A stretch of 42,176 bases of DNA from Solirubrobacterales bacterium (GCA_020438295.1 JAGQUV010000016.1:1-42176); one strand, 5' to 3'. Counted from the first letter of the stretch, positions 16,692-29,260 are shown. The notes: a model not told the origin generated them from the sequence alone. Numbers and translations: made by a program.

Positions 16692-17536
16692 CTACTTGAG
16701 CAGCCTCGAAAGCCGGCGGTCCTTGAGCGACTTCCCCCGGTCTGCTCGGCCGGGCAATAACACATCACGTAGTCGCGATAGTGCACAGCCTCGATCGTGG
16801 TGCCGCAGCTCGGACAGGCCTCGCCCTCGCGGTGGTGGACCTGCAGCGGCCACGGCAGCTTGTGCGGAAGCGGCAGGCCAAGGACCCGCTCATAGTGGTG
16901 GATCGCACCATCGAGCCGCTCGACCGTGGCAGCCCGCAGGCTGTCCGCCTCCGCGGCCGACAGGTCTTCGCCCCTCTTGAACGGGGAAAGCCGAGCCGTC
17001 CAGAGGATCTCGTCCACCCAGGCCCTGCCGATGCCGGCGATCACCGTCTGATCGCGAAGCGCCGTGTACAGCGGCCTCGGAGAATCGAGCAGCGGCCCGA
17101 GCTCCGGTGGGTCCGGCCAGGCCTCCGGACCGAGCCCCGTCAGGTAATCGTCCACCTCGACCTCGCCGGTCCCGGCCACCTTTGCCCAGGCCCGCTGGCG
17201 GGTTCCGAACTCACGCAACCGCAGCTCCTGGCCCGAGTCCAGCCGGATCAGCAGCCTCGATGTCCTGTCGGTCGCGGAAGCGGGGGCTTCGAACAACTGG
17301 AGCCGCCCGGCCGACATCAGATGTATCAGCAGCGAAAACCCCGAGCCGGAGTCGACGATCAGCAGTTTGCCGCGGCGCCTGATGCCGGTCAGCTCGTGCC
17401 GCTCGAGAACCTGCAGTGGTGGTCTGAACGTCTTGATCGTGTTCAGCCCGGGCGCCGCGACCGATCCGACCACCTGCCCGGTCACCGCCGGTTCGATCAG
17501 GTGGGCCGTGATCTCGATCTCGGGCAGCTCGGGCAC
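16692..17536 (-). pseudogene. Fpg/Nei-type DNA glycosylase with 1-nt frameshift near the 3' end
   Basis: Base-excision-repair glycosylase/AP lyase of the formamidopyrimidine-DNA glycosylase family. The GTG at 17536 is followed by PELPEIE, so after Met removal the catalytic Pro is N-terminal; GGAGG lies about 10 nt upstream. RRRGKLL, HLMSAGRL, GIGRAWVDEIL and a C-terminal zinc finger (CPSC ... MCYCPAEQTGG) follow. After QTGG the frame breaks: the uninterrupted frame reads unrelated residues to a stop at 16643, whereas one base added at the five-G run (16734-16738, C on plus) restores KSLKDRRLSRLLK and a stop at 16692, the family's normal end (281 residues). The finger also has Glu where the last Cys normally lies, with a spare Cys two residues earlier. 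Either an assembly homopolymer error or a real truncation of the finger. Confidence 0.8.
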
Positions 17537-17616
17537 CAGGCAATTGTCCTCCGCCGCAGCCGGGAAAGCAACGCAGCGGGAAACCCGGCCGTCGCTCGGC
17601 ACCATCGCGGATCGGA

Positions 17617-18474
17617 GTGGATACCCTGATCCCCGATGGAGGCGGGCTAGACATCCTCGCGCTGGGCACGATCATCGTCATCATCCTGGTTTCGCTACTG
17701 GTGGCCAGGGTGGCGACGGCCGCGTTCATGCTGACCGGGCTGTCGCGCGACACCTCGAGGTTCCAGGCCCGGAGCGCCCTGACCGGGGTCGGCTTCACCA
17801 CCACCGAGGCCGAGATGGTGGTCAACCACCCGGTCCGCCGCAAGATCGCGATGATGCTGATGCTGCTCGGCAGCGCCGGCTTGGTCACCGTGATAGCGAC
17901 CCTGATCCTCTCGTTCGCCAACGCCGAGCGGGAACAGACCCTGGAGCGGCTCGCGGTGCTGATCGTCGTGCTCGCCGCGATGGTGCTGATCTCCCGCAGC
18001 CGGTTCGTCGAACGCCGGTTGAACCGGATGATCGGTCTCGGGCTGTCCCGCTGGACCGACCTGACCGACAGCGGCCTGGCCCGGCTGCTCCACCTGGGTG
18101 GCGACTACGGCGTGGCCGAGGTGGCGGTCGATGACCACGACTGGATTGCCGGTCGCACCCTGGGAGAACTCGACCTGCGGTCGGAGGGCGTGGCCGTCCT
18201 GGCCCTGGTCTGCTCGAACGGCACATACATCGGAGCGCCGGTCTTCGAGATGAAGACCCGGCCGGGCGACACCCTGGTCCTGTACGGCCCGGCCCGTCGG
18301 CTCGAGGACCTGGACCACCGGCGGATCGGAGCCGAAGGCGAGCGGGCCAGAGTGAGCGCGGTCGCCGAACAGCTCGAGCGGGTCAGGCTGGAAGCGCGCG
18401 AACGCGAGCAGGCCGACTCCGAGCAGGACCGCCGGGAGGCGGATCGCAGCCAAACGCCTGACCAAAGCCGCTGA
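17617..18474 (+). CDS. Membrane protein with TrkA-C (RCK_C) domain
   Basis: A 285-residue protein with two or three N-terminal membrane segments (about residues 13-32, 75-98 and 108-125) and a cytoplasmic TrkA C-terminal domain (about 165-235: GVAEVAVDDHDWIAGRTLGE through GDTLVLYGPARRLEDL). TrkA-C domains bind ligands such as nucleotides and gate ion transport. The segment RSALTGVGFTTTEAEMVVNH resembles the selectivity-region sequence of Trk/Ktr potassium transporters. A charged coiled tail ends the protein. The GTG at 17617 is the best start but uncertain: a -10-like TACCCT occurs just downstream at 17622-17627. Divergent from the glycosylase. Role in potassium or other ion homeostasis is inference. 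Confidence 0.8.
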   Translation: MDTLIPDGGGLDILALGTIIVIILVSLLVARVATAAFMLTGLSRDTSRFQARSALTGVGFTTTEAEMVVNHPVRRKIAMMLMLLGSAGLVTVIATLILSFANAEREQTLERLAVLIVVLAAMVLISRSRFVERRLNRMIGLGLSRWTDLTDSGLARLLHLGGDYGVAEVAVDDHDWIAGRTLGELDLRSEGVAVLALVCSNGTYIGAPVFEMKTRPGDTLVLYGPARRLEDLDHRRIGAEGERARVSAVAEQLERVRLEAREREQADSEQDRREADRSQTPDQSR

Positions 18475-18497
18475 CTACCCGATCCGAAGGGCCCCGG

Positions 18498-18503
18498 TAG
18501 TCT
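18498..18503 (+). promoter_or_regulatory. -10 element (TAGTCT), leaderless start of ppk2
   Basis: TAGTCT ends 7 nt before the ATG at 18511, with no Shine-Dalgarno sequence between. Confidence 0.45.
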
Positions 18504-18510
18504 GCCGGCC

Positions 18511-19317
18511 ATGGAGGAGTCAGCCGACGAGCCCCGGCAGCTGAGCAAGAAGCAGTACGAAAAGGTGCTGAAGAAGCTTCAGATCGAACTGGTTCGAATG
18601 CAGGAGTGGATCGTCGAGTCCGGCCAGTCGGTCGTCGTCCTGTTCGAAGGCCGCGACACGGCCGGCAAGGGCGGCGTGATCAAGCGGATCTCGGAGAAGA
18701 CCAACCCGAGGGTGATCCGCACCGTCGCCCTGGGTACCCCTACCGAACGCGAGAAGACCCAGTGGTACTTCCAGCGCTACGTGGCACACCTGCCGGCGGC
18801 CGGGGAGGTGGTCCTGTTCGACCGCAGCTGGTACAACCGGGCCGGCGTCGAGCGGGTGATGGGATTCTGCACCGACGACGAGTACCAGGAGTTCATGCGC
18901 TCGGCCCCGCGGTTCGAGCGCATGCTCCAGCGCTCCGGGATCATCCTGCTCAAGTACTGGCTCTCGGTCTCGGACGAAGAGCAGGAGCGCCGGTTCAACG
19001 CCCGGATCAATGACCCGAGCAAACACTGGAAGCTGAGCCCGATGGACCTGGAGTCCAGGGCCCGCTGGGTCGACTACGCCGAGGCGAAAGACGAGATGTT
19101 CGCTTACACGGACACGAAGGATTCACCCTGGTACGTGGTCGAGGCCGACAGCAAGCGCACGGCCCGGCTCAACCTGATCAGCCACCTGCTGGAGCAGATC
19201 CCATACGAGAACGTGGAACCCGACAAGTTCTCTCTCCCGCCCCGCCAGGACCGGGGATACGTGCGCCCGCCGGCCGACACCCAGACCTACGTCCCGACCC
19301 GCTACCTGGTCAGCTGA
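18511..19317 (+). CDS. ppk2: Polyphosphate kinase 2
   Basis: A 268-residue class I PPK2, which transfers phosphate from polyphosphate to nucleoside diphosphates or the reverse. The Walker A-like motif is FEGRDTAGKGGVIKRI (about residues 46-61), the lid region starts with PTEREKTQWYFQRYV, and the Walker B-like motif is VVLFDRSWYNRAGVERVMGF. Length and C-terminal WYVVEADSKRTARLN match the family. Its own -10 element points to a leaderless transcript. Together with the Ppx/GppA enzyme further on, the window encodes both use and breakdown of polyphosphate. Confidence 0.95.
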   Translation: MEESADEPRQLSKKQYEKVLKKLQIELVRMQEWIVESGQSVVVLFEGRDTAGKGGVIKRISEKTNPRVIRTVALGTPTEREKTQWYFQRYVAHLPAAGEVVLFDRSWYNRAGVERVMGFCTDDEYQEFMRSAPRFERMLQRSGIILLKYWLSVSDEEQERRFNARINDPSKHWKLSPMDLESRARWVDYAEAKDEMFAYTDTKDSPWYVVEADSKRTARLNLISHLLEQIPYENVEPDKFSLPPRQDRGYVRPPADTQTYVPTRYLVS

Positions 19318-19396
19318 TCCCGGCACCGAGGAGGAACAGGGCCAGGGTCGCGACCAGGGCCCGGCCGCCGATCATCGACTTGCGGCTTCGTTCCAT
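19310..19396 (-). CDS. Possible 28-residue hydrophobic peptide
   Basis: A short minus-strand ORF with ATG at 19396 and stop at 19310-19312, overlapping the last bases of ppk2 tail to tail. It is preceded by a very good Shine-Dalgarno sequence, GAGGAGG, 8 nt from the ATG. The peptide starts with basic residues (MERSRKSMIGGR) and then has one hydrophobic segment (ALVATLALFLLGAG), the shape of a small single-pass membrane peptide or a type I toxin-like peptide. No family recognised. The Shine-Dalgarno and the composition are the only evidence. Confidence 0.4.
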   Translation of the reverse strand: MERSRKSMIGGRALVATLALFLLGAGIS

Positions 19397-19510
19397 TGGG
19401 CTCGCCTCCTCGGTTCGGGAGCAGATTTCCGGTGCTTGCCGAGGCCCGACCCGCCACGGTGGGCCCAGTCACCCTGGCCGGGCCCGGATCGCCTGTCCAG
19501 CCGGCCACGA

Positions 19511-19516
19511 TAAGGT
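19511..19516 (+). promoter_or_regulatory. -10 element (TAAGGT), leaderless start
   Basis: TAAGGT ends 7 nt before the ATG at 19524. No -35 or Shine-Dalgarno sequence is visible. Confidence 0.45.
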
Positions 19517-19523
19517 CTTTCCC

Positions 19524-19748
19524 ATGCGCGTTTCAATCGGTGGACCGATGTTCCTGATCGTGGTCGGCGCGATCCTCTACTGGGCGACCGATTTCGAACT
19601 GGCCAACGTAGACATGAACACGGTCGGGCTGATCCTGCTGATCGCCGGAGTCGCCGCCCTGGTCCTCTCGATCGCGGTGGCGCTGTTCAACAGCGAGGAC
19701 GGGGGCGGAGGCCGGCCGCCGTCAGGACGTCCACCACCCCGCTACTAG
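19524..19748 (+). CDS. Small membrane protein, DUF6458-like
   Basis: A 74-residue protein with two predicted membrane helices (about 9-22, FLIVVGAILYWATD, and 34-55, VGLILLIAGVAALVLSIAVA) and a short Gly/Pro-rich tail. The pattern of an N-terminal helix, an acidic turn (ANVDMNTVG) and a second helix matches DUF6458, a small actinobacterial membrane family of unknown function. The frame is open upstream, but the ATG at 19524 is supported by the -10 element 7 nt away. Confidence 0.75.
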   Translation: MRVSIGGPMFLIVVGAILYWATDFELANVDMNTVGLILLIAGVAALVLSIAVALFNSEDGGGGRPPSGRPPPRY

Positions 19749-19812
19749 GCGCCGTCCGGCCCGTCCGGACCGGTGGATCGTCGGGCAGCGACCGTGAGCG
19801 CAAAGCCTGATC

Positions 19813-19818
19813 TAGAAT
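19813..19818 (+). promoter_or_regulatory. -10 element (TAGAAT), leaderless start
   Basis: TAGAAT ends 7 nt before the GTG at 19826, the best -10 match in this part of the window. Confidence 0.5.
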
Positions 19819-19825
19819 CGGGCAC

Positions 19826-22552
19826 GTGAAGCTTTGGTCGACCTTGATCGGTCAGGACAGGGGGCGTGGCGCGGTGGTCCTGCTCGGGGGGCTGGGCGCG
19901 CTGGTACTCATGGCTGCGCTGCCGACTCCCCCGGCCGCATCGGCAAAGCGCACCTACACCTACGACACCCCGGTGCAGAAGAGCTCACCCTGGCCTTCGA
20001 TGCGACGGGACCGGCGCAACACCGGAGCTTCACCGATCCGGGCGCGCTACCGGGCTGGTGCCGAGCCGTGGCGCTTCCGCACCGGCAAGGGCGTCTTCTC
20101 GACCCCGGTGATCGACGAGAACGACACCGCCTACTTCGGCTCGGCCGACCGCTACTTCTATGCCGTCGACAGCCACGGCCGGCTGCGCTGGAAGATGCGC
20201 ACCGGCGAGATCATCGATTCGGCTGCCACGCTAGGCGCCCGTGATCCGCTGGCCGGCTCGCGCACCGTCACGTTCGGCTCTGCCGACGAATACATCTACA
20301 GGTTGCGTTCACCGGGCCGGAAAGGCATCCCCCGCAAAGAGAGGGTCGTGTGGCGTTTCCATACCGACAAGCCACCCCGGGGCGGCCAGATCGTCAACTG
20401 GTGGGAGGGCAACGTGGTGACCGGCCCGGACGGGACCCTGTACGCGGGCAACACCGGCGGCGGCCTGTACGCGATCAGCCCGGCCGGGCGTGAGCTCTGG
20501 AACCTGCCTACCGGGAACGCCGTCTGGTCGGCATCGGCGATCGATGACCAGGGTCGCCTGTTCGTCGGCTCGGTCGACGCCCAGCTGTACGGGGTCGGTC
20601 CGGACGGGGCGAAGCTGTGGAGCAAGTTCACGGTCGGCTTCAACGCGGCATCGGCGGCGGTCGGCGGCGACGGGACCGTTTACATGGGATCGTTCGACGG
20701 CAACCTGTATGCGCTCGACCCCGCCACCGGCAACGAGCGCTGGCGGTTCGCCACCGGTGACCACGTCTATTCCTCGGCCGCGCTCGAGGAAGGCGGCAAC
20801 GGGATGACGCAGGCGATCTATACGGCCTCGGCCGACGGCTCGATCTACAAGATCAGCCCCGAAGGCGACCTGGTCTGGCGCTATGACACCGGTGACCCGA
20901 TCCGGTCGTCGCCGGTCCTGGGCCTGCCACCGAAAGGCGAGTCCGGACGGATCCTGTACGTCGGCTCGTCGAACGGGCGCCTCTATGCGATCAACACCCG
21001 CAACGGGAAGCGCCGGTTCTCGTACGACACGACGCCCCGCGGCAAGGTCCTGCGCGACCGCAACGACCTCAACGCCAGCCCGGCGCTCGGTAGGCGCGGC
21101 ATCTGGATCGCCGGCGAGCACGGCTTCCTCGAGCACGTTCCATACGAGTACTGCCTCAGGAACGGCCGCAGCGATCCCCGCTGCGAAACCGCCGGTGGCG
21201 AGCGGTTCGCCGACGACCTGACCGCGGTCTTCCCGGTTACGGCGGGCGGCTCGACCGAAACCGGTGGCTTCACCCGCAAGCTCCCGCGGGCGACCTCGAT
21301 AACCGCCAGGCTGGTCGTCCGGCGGGACGGCGAGACCCGGGATACGCGCATGGTCCCCGAGCCCGATGCCGAATCGCTGGTCGCAAAGATCGACCCGCCG
21401 TTCCCCCATACGACCCAGCTCTCGGCCGACGGCCGCTACTTGCATATCGTGCCCGACGGCTTCCTCACGGCGAGCACGAAATACGCGGTCACGCTGACCG
21501 GCCGGTATGAAGGCGACGGCGAGGGACCGTTCTCGGATCGCTTCACCTTCACCACCGAACGCAAGGGCCCGACGGTCGGCCTGTCCAGCGGAAAGAAGCG
21601 CGTCTCGGCGTTCAAGATGCGGCGGCTCGCCCTGCCGCTGCCGCCGCTGCTTCCGTCGGTCAACCAGATCGGGTTCGACAGCTACGACTGGATAGTCGGC
21701 ACGGTCGAGCGGAACGGTTCAGGCCAGGGCGACCGCGGTGATCTGCTGCTCTGGGTGGTCGGTTCGAGGGAGGACAAGAACGGAGTCCGGGTACCCGATC
21801 GGCACAGCGAGTTCGCGTTCCCGCTGGCCGGGCGTTACGCGGGCAACTCGATCATCGTCGAACAGCGTGGTTTCGAGCTGCTGTTCACGTTCGGGCCGGT
21901 GCCGCTCGAACAGCTCCAGTTCCGCGGCCGCCTGGACCGTGATCGCAGGGTCGCGCCCGGCGCCTCCGTATACGGCGAAGTCAACTGCCCCGAGGTCCCG
22001 AACCTCGGCGGCGCCCTGCTGGCGGCCGGCCTGTGCAACGACCAGTCGAAGCTGATCTCGTCCGGGGCCTATTTGACCGACCGCTATCGCGGTCCCGCCA
22101 ACCTGAAGCCGGACGGAGTGGCGATCGACTCGGTCGGGCTGACCCGCCCGACCGCGAGCGACGACGGTCTCGTCCGGGTCGACTTCAAGCTCTCGCACGA
22201 CGCGCATTTCGGGGTCAACCGCCATACGGCCGACCTGATGCTGGTCGACCGATCGACGGGAGAACCGCTCGGCTTGGACTACAACGGCCTGACCGAACTC
22301 CGGCTCCGTGGCAAGAAGATCGCGGGGCTCGACCTGCGGCTGCCGGCCGGCACGGAGTTCCCCGAAATGGTCCGCGCCTATGTGATGACCGACGTCTTCC
22401 CGCTGGGCAGACGCGACTTCCCCCCCACTGAGACTTCCGGGCCCGCGGTCAGGCGACCCCGACGACCTGATCCAGCCAGTCGAATATCCGCTCGTCGCGA
22501 ACTCCCAGCGCTCGTGGCTCGCAGTGGGAGTCGGCCCCCTCCTCGACCTTGA
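19826..22552 (+). CDS. Secreted PQQ-type beta-propeller protein
   Basis: A protein of up to 908 residues with a signal peptide (hydrophobic VVLLGGLGALVLMAALP, cleavage probably after AAS-AK near residue 40). About residues 70-430 carry repeated blades of the PQQ/BamB-like type, each with a pattern such as TVYMGSFDGNLYALDPATGNE; I count roughly seven. The rest (about 430-870) has beta-rich, Ig-like character (YAVTLTGRYEGDGEGPFSDRFTFTT) and no recognised catalytic site. It may bind a ligand or scaffold at the cell surface. The last ~40 residues are Arg/Pro-rich and overlap the convergent gene by 104 bp. One extra C in the seven-C run at 22420-22426 would end the protein a few residues after DFPP, so the annotated C-terminus is doubtful. 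Confidence 0.85.
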   Translation: MKLWSTLIGQDRGRGAVVLLGGLGALVLMAALPTPPAASAKRTYTYDTPVQKSSPWPSMRRDRRNTGASPIRARYRAGAEPWRFRTGKGVFSTPVIDENDTAYFGSADRYFYAVDSHGRLRWKMRTGEIIDSAATLGARDPLAGSRTVTFGSADEYIYRLRSPGRKGIPRKERVVWRFHTDKPPRGGQIVNWWEGNVVTGPDGTLYAGNTGGGLYAISPAGRELWNLPTGNAVWSASAIDDQGRLFVGSVDAQLYGVGPDGAKLWSKFTVGFNAASAAVGGDGTVYMGSFDGNLYALDPATGNERWRFATGDHVYSSAALEEGGNGMTQAIYTASADGSIYKISPEGDLVWRYDTGDPIRSSPVLGLPPKGESGRILYVGSSNGRLYAINTRNGKRRFSYDTTPRGKVLRDRNDLNASPALGRRGIWIAGEHGFLEHVPYEYCLRNGRSDPRCETAGGERFADDLTAVFPVTAGGSTETGGFTRKLPRATSITARLVVRRDGETRDTRMVPEPDAESLVAKIDPPFPHTTQLSADGRYLHIVPDGFLTASTKYAVTLTGRYEGDGEGPFSDRFTFTTERKGPTVGLSSGKKRVSAFKMRRLALPLPPLLPSVNQIGFDSYDWIVGTVERNGSGQGDRGDLLLWVVGSREDKNGVRVPDRHSEFAFPLAGRYAGNSIIVEQRGFELLFTFGPVPLEQLQFRGRLDRDRRVAPGASVYGEVNCPEVPNLGGALLAAGLCNDQSKLISSGAYLTDRYRGPANLKPDGVAIDSVGLTRPTASDDGLVRVDFKLSHDAHFGVNRHTADLMLVDRSTGEPLGLDYNGLTELRLRGKKIAGLDLRLPAGTEFPEMVRAYVMTDVFPLGRRDFPPTETSGPAVRRPRRPDPASRISARRELPALVARSGSRPPPRP

Positions 22553-23660
22553 AGCCGACCAGCGCCTTGCTCTGCGCGGGTGTCGCCACGGCCTCGTAGA
22601 GCTTGCGGGACTGTCCCGGCCAGAACTGCTCGTTGTCGGGGTCGGTGATCAGGATCGGGCAGGTGATCTTCGAGGCGACGCCTTCGAGCGTGTACTCGCG
22701 TAGCTCCCTGTAGACGTCGTACGCGCTGTCCTTGCCGAACGGGCGCATCCGGAACTCGAGCGTACCGCGCTGGGCGGGCGAGCTGCGCATGGCTTCTTCC
22801 ATGAACTGGTTGAACCGGTCACGCTCGCCGCCGTCGAGCAGTTCGACCATCGGCGGGGGCAGGTGCGCAAACCAAGATGCCCCGACGTCCCAGACGCCGG
22901 GGTCGGCCACGGCGGCAGCGATCCGGTCCTCGAAGGCGACCGCCCGGGGTACCCAGAAGCCGGCCTGGCTCACCCCGAGCAGGGCGATCCGCTCGGGGTC
23001 GATCCGGTCGATACCGACCGCGAAATCCACGACCGGCCCGATCACCGCCTCCCAATCGGGCCGGAAGTGGAGGCCCTGCCTCCACAGCGCTGCGCCCTGC
23101 CCGGGACCGTCAAAGGTCAGGCAGTCATAGCCGCGCTCCAGCGCCGAGGCAGCACCTTGCAGCCACATCGCCGAGACCGGCCCGTCCGATCCGTTGTTCA
23201 GCAGAAGGAGCGGGCGTGGTTCATCCCCGACCGGCGAACGGAACAGGAACCCTTCCAGCTCGACCTCGTCATACGGAATCGCCACCGGCTCGATCCCCGG
23301 TGAGTTCCGGACGAAACCGTCCCAGGCGGCGCGATGGAGTTCCCAGGTCGGCCTGAACCGCCCGGGGTCGTCGGTCGAATCGAGGAATGCGGTCGACGTC
23401 TCGTAGTAGGTGGCCGCCCGCAGCCAGGCCCAGCGCGCGCTCACCGGGTGGCCGGAGTCCTCGCTCTTCCTGGCGGCCGCTTCGAGCCGTTCGGCGGTCG
23501 CCCGCCAATGCCCGAACCACTGCTCGAAATCGCCGTCGTGGATCCGCGCCGCGGTCGCCAGGCATTCACCCACATCGGCGCCGCGGTGATAGCTCGCGCC
23601 GAGAGCGAGTGAAAACATGAACTCGAAGTCATCGTTCTCGAAAAAGCGGTCCCGCTCCAC
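22449..23660 (-). CDS. Alpha/beta hydrolase (FrsA / DHPON-hydrolase-like)
   Basis: A 403-residue serine hydrolase with a large N-terminal helical cap (about 1-140) before the alpha/beta core. The core has LLLLNNGSDGPVSAMW (oxyanion region), the nucleophile elbow GVSQAGFW (Ser near residue 227), DPDNEQFWPGQ (acid) and ADSHCEP (His). This layout resembles FrsA and 2,6-dihydropseudooxynicotine hydrolase. The start is the GTG at 23660, with AGAGGAGG 6 nt upstream; a frame to 23762 exists but lacks a ribosome site. Convergent with the propeller gene. Substrate unknown. Confidence 0.87.
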   Translation of the reverse strand: MERDRFFENDDFEFMFSLALGASYHRGADVGECLATAARIHDGDFEQWFGHWRATAERLEAAARKSEDSGHPVSARWAWLRAATYYETSTAFLDSTDDPGRFRPTWELHRAAWDGFVRNSPGIEPVAIPYDEVELEGFLFRSPVGDEPRPLLLLNNGSDGPVSAMWLQGAASALERGYDCLTFDGPGQGAALWRQGLHFRPDWEAVIGPVVDFAVGIDRIDPERIALLGVSQAGFWVPRAVAFEDRIAAAVADPGVWDVGASWFAHLPPPMVELLDGGERDRFNQFMEEAMRSSPAQRGTLEFRMRPFGKDSAYDVYRELREYTLEGVASKITCPILITDPDNEQFWPGQSRKLYEAVATPAQSKALVGFKVEEGADSHCEPRALGVRDERIFDWLDQVVGVA

Positions 23661-23794
23661 CCTCGTCCTCCTCTGAATCCGAACGCCACGAAACACCAGC
23701 CGCCCGGTCGGTACGGCGGCCATCCCGGGGCAATTGAAGCAGATCGCGACCACTTGGACCACGCTGTCGGACCGGAACTGAGAGGATCGTGCCG

Positions 23795-25062
<1,268 letters not shown>

Positions 25063-25066
<4 letters not shown>

Positions 25067-26079
25067 CCGAGTCGTTCCGGCATACCGATCGCGACCGGAC
25101 GATCGTGTTCGGGTCCGGGGCGATCGAAACCTCGGCCGACCTGCTGGGCGACGGCTACACCCTGCTGACCACCGCCCGCGCCGCCGCGACGGCACCCGGC
25201 GTCGCCGCCCGCGCCGCCGCGGTCGTCGATGTGCCGCCCGGGGCCGTACCGCCGCTCGCCGCACAGCTCCGACCGGCGATCACCGGTGAGCGCCTCGTCG
25301 CCCTGGGCGGCGGCAGGGTGATCGACACGGCCAAGGCGATCGCCGCGGCCGACGGCCTGCCCGGCCCGGTGGCGATACCGACCTCGCTCTCGGGCGCCGA
25401 GATGACCGGCGTGCACCGTCATGCGCTCGGAGTCCCGGAAGACAGGCCGCGTTCACGTGCCTCGATCGTCATCAACGACCCCACGCTGAGCGCCTCACAG
25501 CCGGAAGACCGGCTTGCCGCCAGCAGCGCCAACGCCCTGGGCCACGGTTTGACCGCAGTGGTCAGCACGAGCTCCACGCCGATTGCCCGGACCGTCGCAC
25601 TCGATGCGGTCGGACGCCTTGCCCGGGCCTGGTCATCGGTCGGGCCCGACCGGCCGGGGGTCGCACTCGGTGCGCTGATGGCCGGTTGGGCCGTGGATCG
25701 GAGTGGACTCGGCCCGCACCACGCGCTCTGCCAGACCGCGGTCCGTTCGACATCGCTCGACCATGCCTCCGCGAACGCGGCCCTGTTGCCTCACACTGCG
25801 CGCGCGTATCGCTCCCGAGCCCCGGAGCGGTCGGCCGGGATCGAGGCGGAAACCGGCATCGCTCCGGAGGGGCTGGCCGACCTGCTCCGGGATCGCGCGG
25901 GTGCCGATGGCCTGGGCGCGCTCGGGAGCGATGGCGGCCTGCTCGAGCGCATGGTCGAAACCGCGTCCGCCAGGCCCGAGCTGGAGCGCGTCCCCCCTCC
26001 CTTCTCCGCAGACGAGATCCGGGCGATCTACCTGGCCGCAGCCGGTCTTCCGGGCTGCAGCCGGCCCGCTCCTGATTAA
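25063..26079 (+). CDS. Iron-type alcohol dehydrogenase / maleylacetate-reductase-like
   Basis: A 338-residue NAD(P)-dependent, metal-dependent dehydrogenase of the group III (iron-type) ADH superfamily. The nucleotide motif is ALGGGRVIDTAKAIA (about residues 83-97), PTSLSGAEMTG follows near 107, and the metal-binding Asp/His positions appear as SSANALGHGLTAV and LGPHHALCQ, with HASANAALLPH further on. The size and the PTSLSGAEMTG motif are closest to maleylacetate reductases, but no catechol-pathway genes are near. The GTG start overlaps the antiporter stop (GTGA), so the two are co-translated. Confidence 0.85.
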
Positions 26080-26083
26080 CTAG

Positions 26084-28405
<2,322 letters not shown>

Positions 28406-28412
28406 GCGCACA

Positions 28413-28428
28413 CCCGGAAACTTCCGGG
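28413..28428. terminator. Bidirectional hairpin between katG and the hydrolase
   Basis: CCCGGAA and TTCCGGG (28413-28419 and 28422-28428) form a compact hairpin in the 30-bp gap between two convergent stop codons. No T-run, as is common in high-GC genomes. Confidence 0.5.
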
Positions 28429-28435
28429 GCCCGGC

Positions 28436-29254
28436 TCAGAGCCTGATCCGGGAACGGATCAGGTCGGCCACCGGCGCGGCCTGCTGGGCGGGGACGGCGT
28501 GGCCGGTGCCGGCGAACAGCTCGACCCGGGCCCCCGGAAAGCGTCCGGCCAACGATTCGACGTTGCCCGGCGGGATGATGATGTCGTCCGCGCCGGCCAC
28601 GATCAGGACCGGTCCGGCCACTGCAACGGCCGGACCGGGCGCCGCCGCCCACCACCACTCCATCGCCCGCTCCTCGGCGGCCAGGGCCCGCGGATCCATT
28701 GCGGCCTGGGCCGCGGCGACCAGCTCGCCGAAATCGCGGTCGAACTGGGGGGCGACATCGGGCGGGAAGATCACCGAGATCGTGCGCGACGCCCGTTCGC
28801 GGGCGGTCCCGGAGTGGTCGACGAGACGGGCCCAGTCGCCAGGATCGGCCCGTATCGCACCCGGACCGCCCGGATCGGTCGAGATCAGGGCCAGCAGCTC
28901 GACCCGCTGCGGGGCGACGGCGGCAAAGGCCTGGGCTATGAACCCGCCCATCGAGAAGCCGACCACCGGCAGGCGCTCGATCGCCAGCTCGTCGAGCAAC
29001 TCCACCAGATCGGCCGCCATCGAGTCGATGGTCACGTCGTCCGGGTTTCCGAGCTCGGAGTCACCCATGCCCCGGTTGTCGGGCATGACCAGGGAGAACG
29101 AGCGCCCCAGCGCCCCCAGGAATTCCGGCGGCCAGTCGTCGGCGGTACCGGCGTAGCCCTGGACCAGCAGCAACGGCGGACCGGTCCCGAGCCTGCGCCA
29201 GGCGAACCGGCGCCCGGAAATCACGGTCGAACCGTCCCTGTCGAACTTGCCCAT
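28436..29254 (-). CDS. Alpha/beta-fold hydrolase
   Basis: A 272-residue serine hydrolase or haloperoxidase-like enzyme without a signal peptide. The oxyanion region is LLLVQGYAGTADDWPPEF, the nucleophile elbow GFSMGGFIAQ (Ser near residue 97), the acid lies in IVAGADDIIIPP and the His in FAGTGHAVPAQQ. The long frame continues to 29506, but that portion is low-complexity and the ATG at 29254 is preceded by a -10 element (TACACT) at 6 nt. Divergent from the nucleotide cyclase gene. Substrate unknown. Confidence 0.87.
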   Translation of the reverse strand: MGKFDRDGSTVISGRRFAWRRLGTGPPLLLVQGYAGTADDWPPEFLGALGRSFSLVMPDNRGMGDSELGNPDDVTIDSMAADLVELLDELAIERLPVVGFSMGGFIAQAFAAVAPQRVELLALISTDPGGPGAIRADPGDWARLVDHSGTARERASRTISVIFPPDVAPQFDRDFGELVAAAQAAMDPRALAAEERAMEWWWAAAPGPAVAVAGPVLIVAGADDIIIPPGNVESLAGRFPGARVELFAGTGHAVPAQQAAPVADLIRSRIRL

Positions 29255-29260
29255 CGATCG

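Noticed and set aside
14081..16699. 872-codon plus-strand ORF opposite the binding-protein gene
   Set aside because: It mirrors the codon structure of the minus-strand lipoprotein and permease genes, has no family resemblance, and the minus-strand genes have clear motifs and ribosome sites.
23661..23762. Longer N-terminus for the 22449-23660 hydrolase
   Set aside because: No ribosome site; the GTG at 23660 has AGAGGAGG at the ideal distance.
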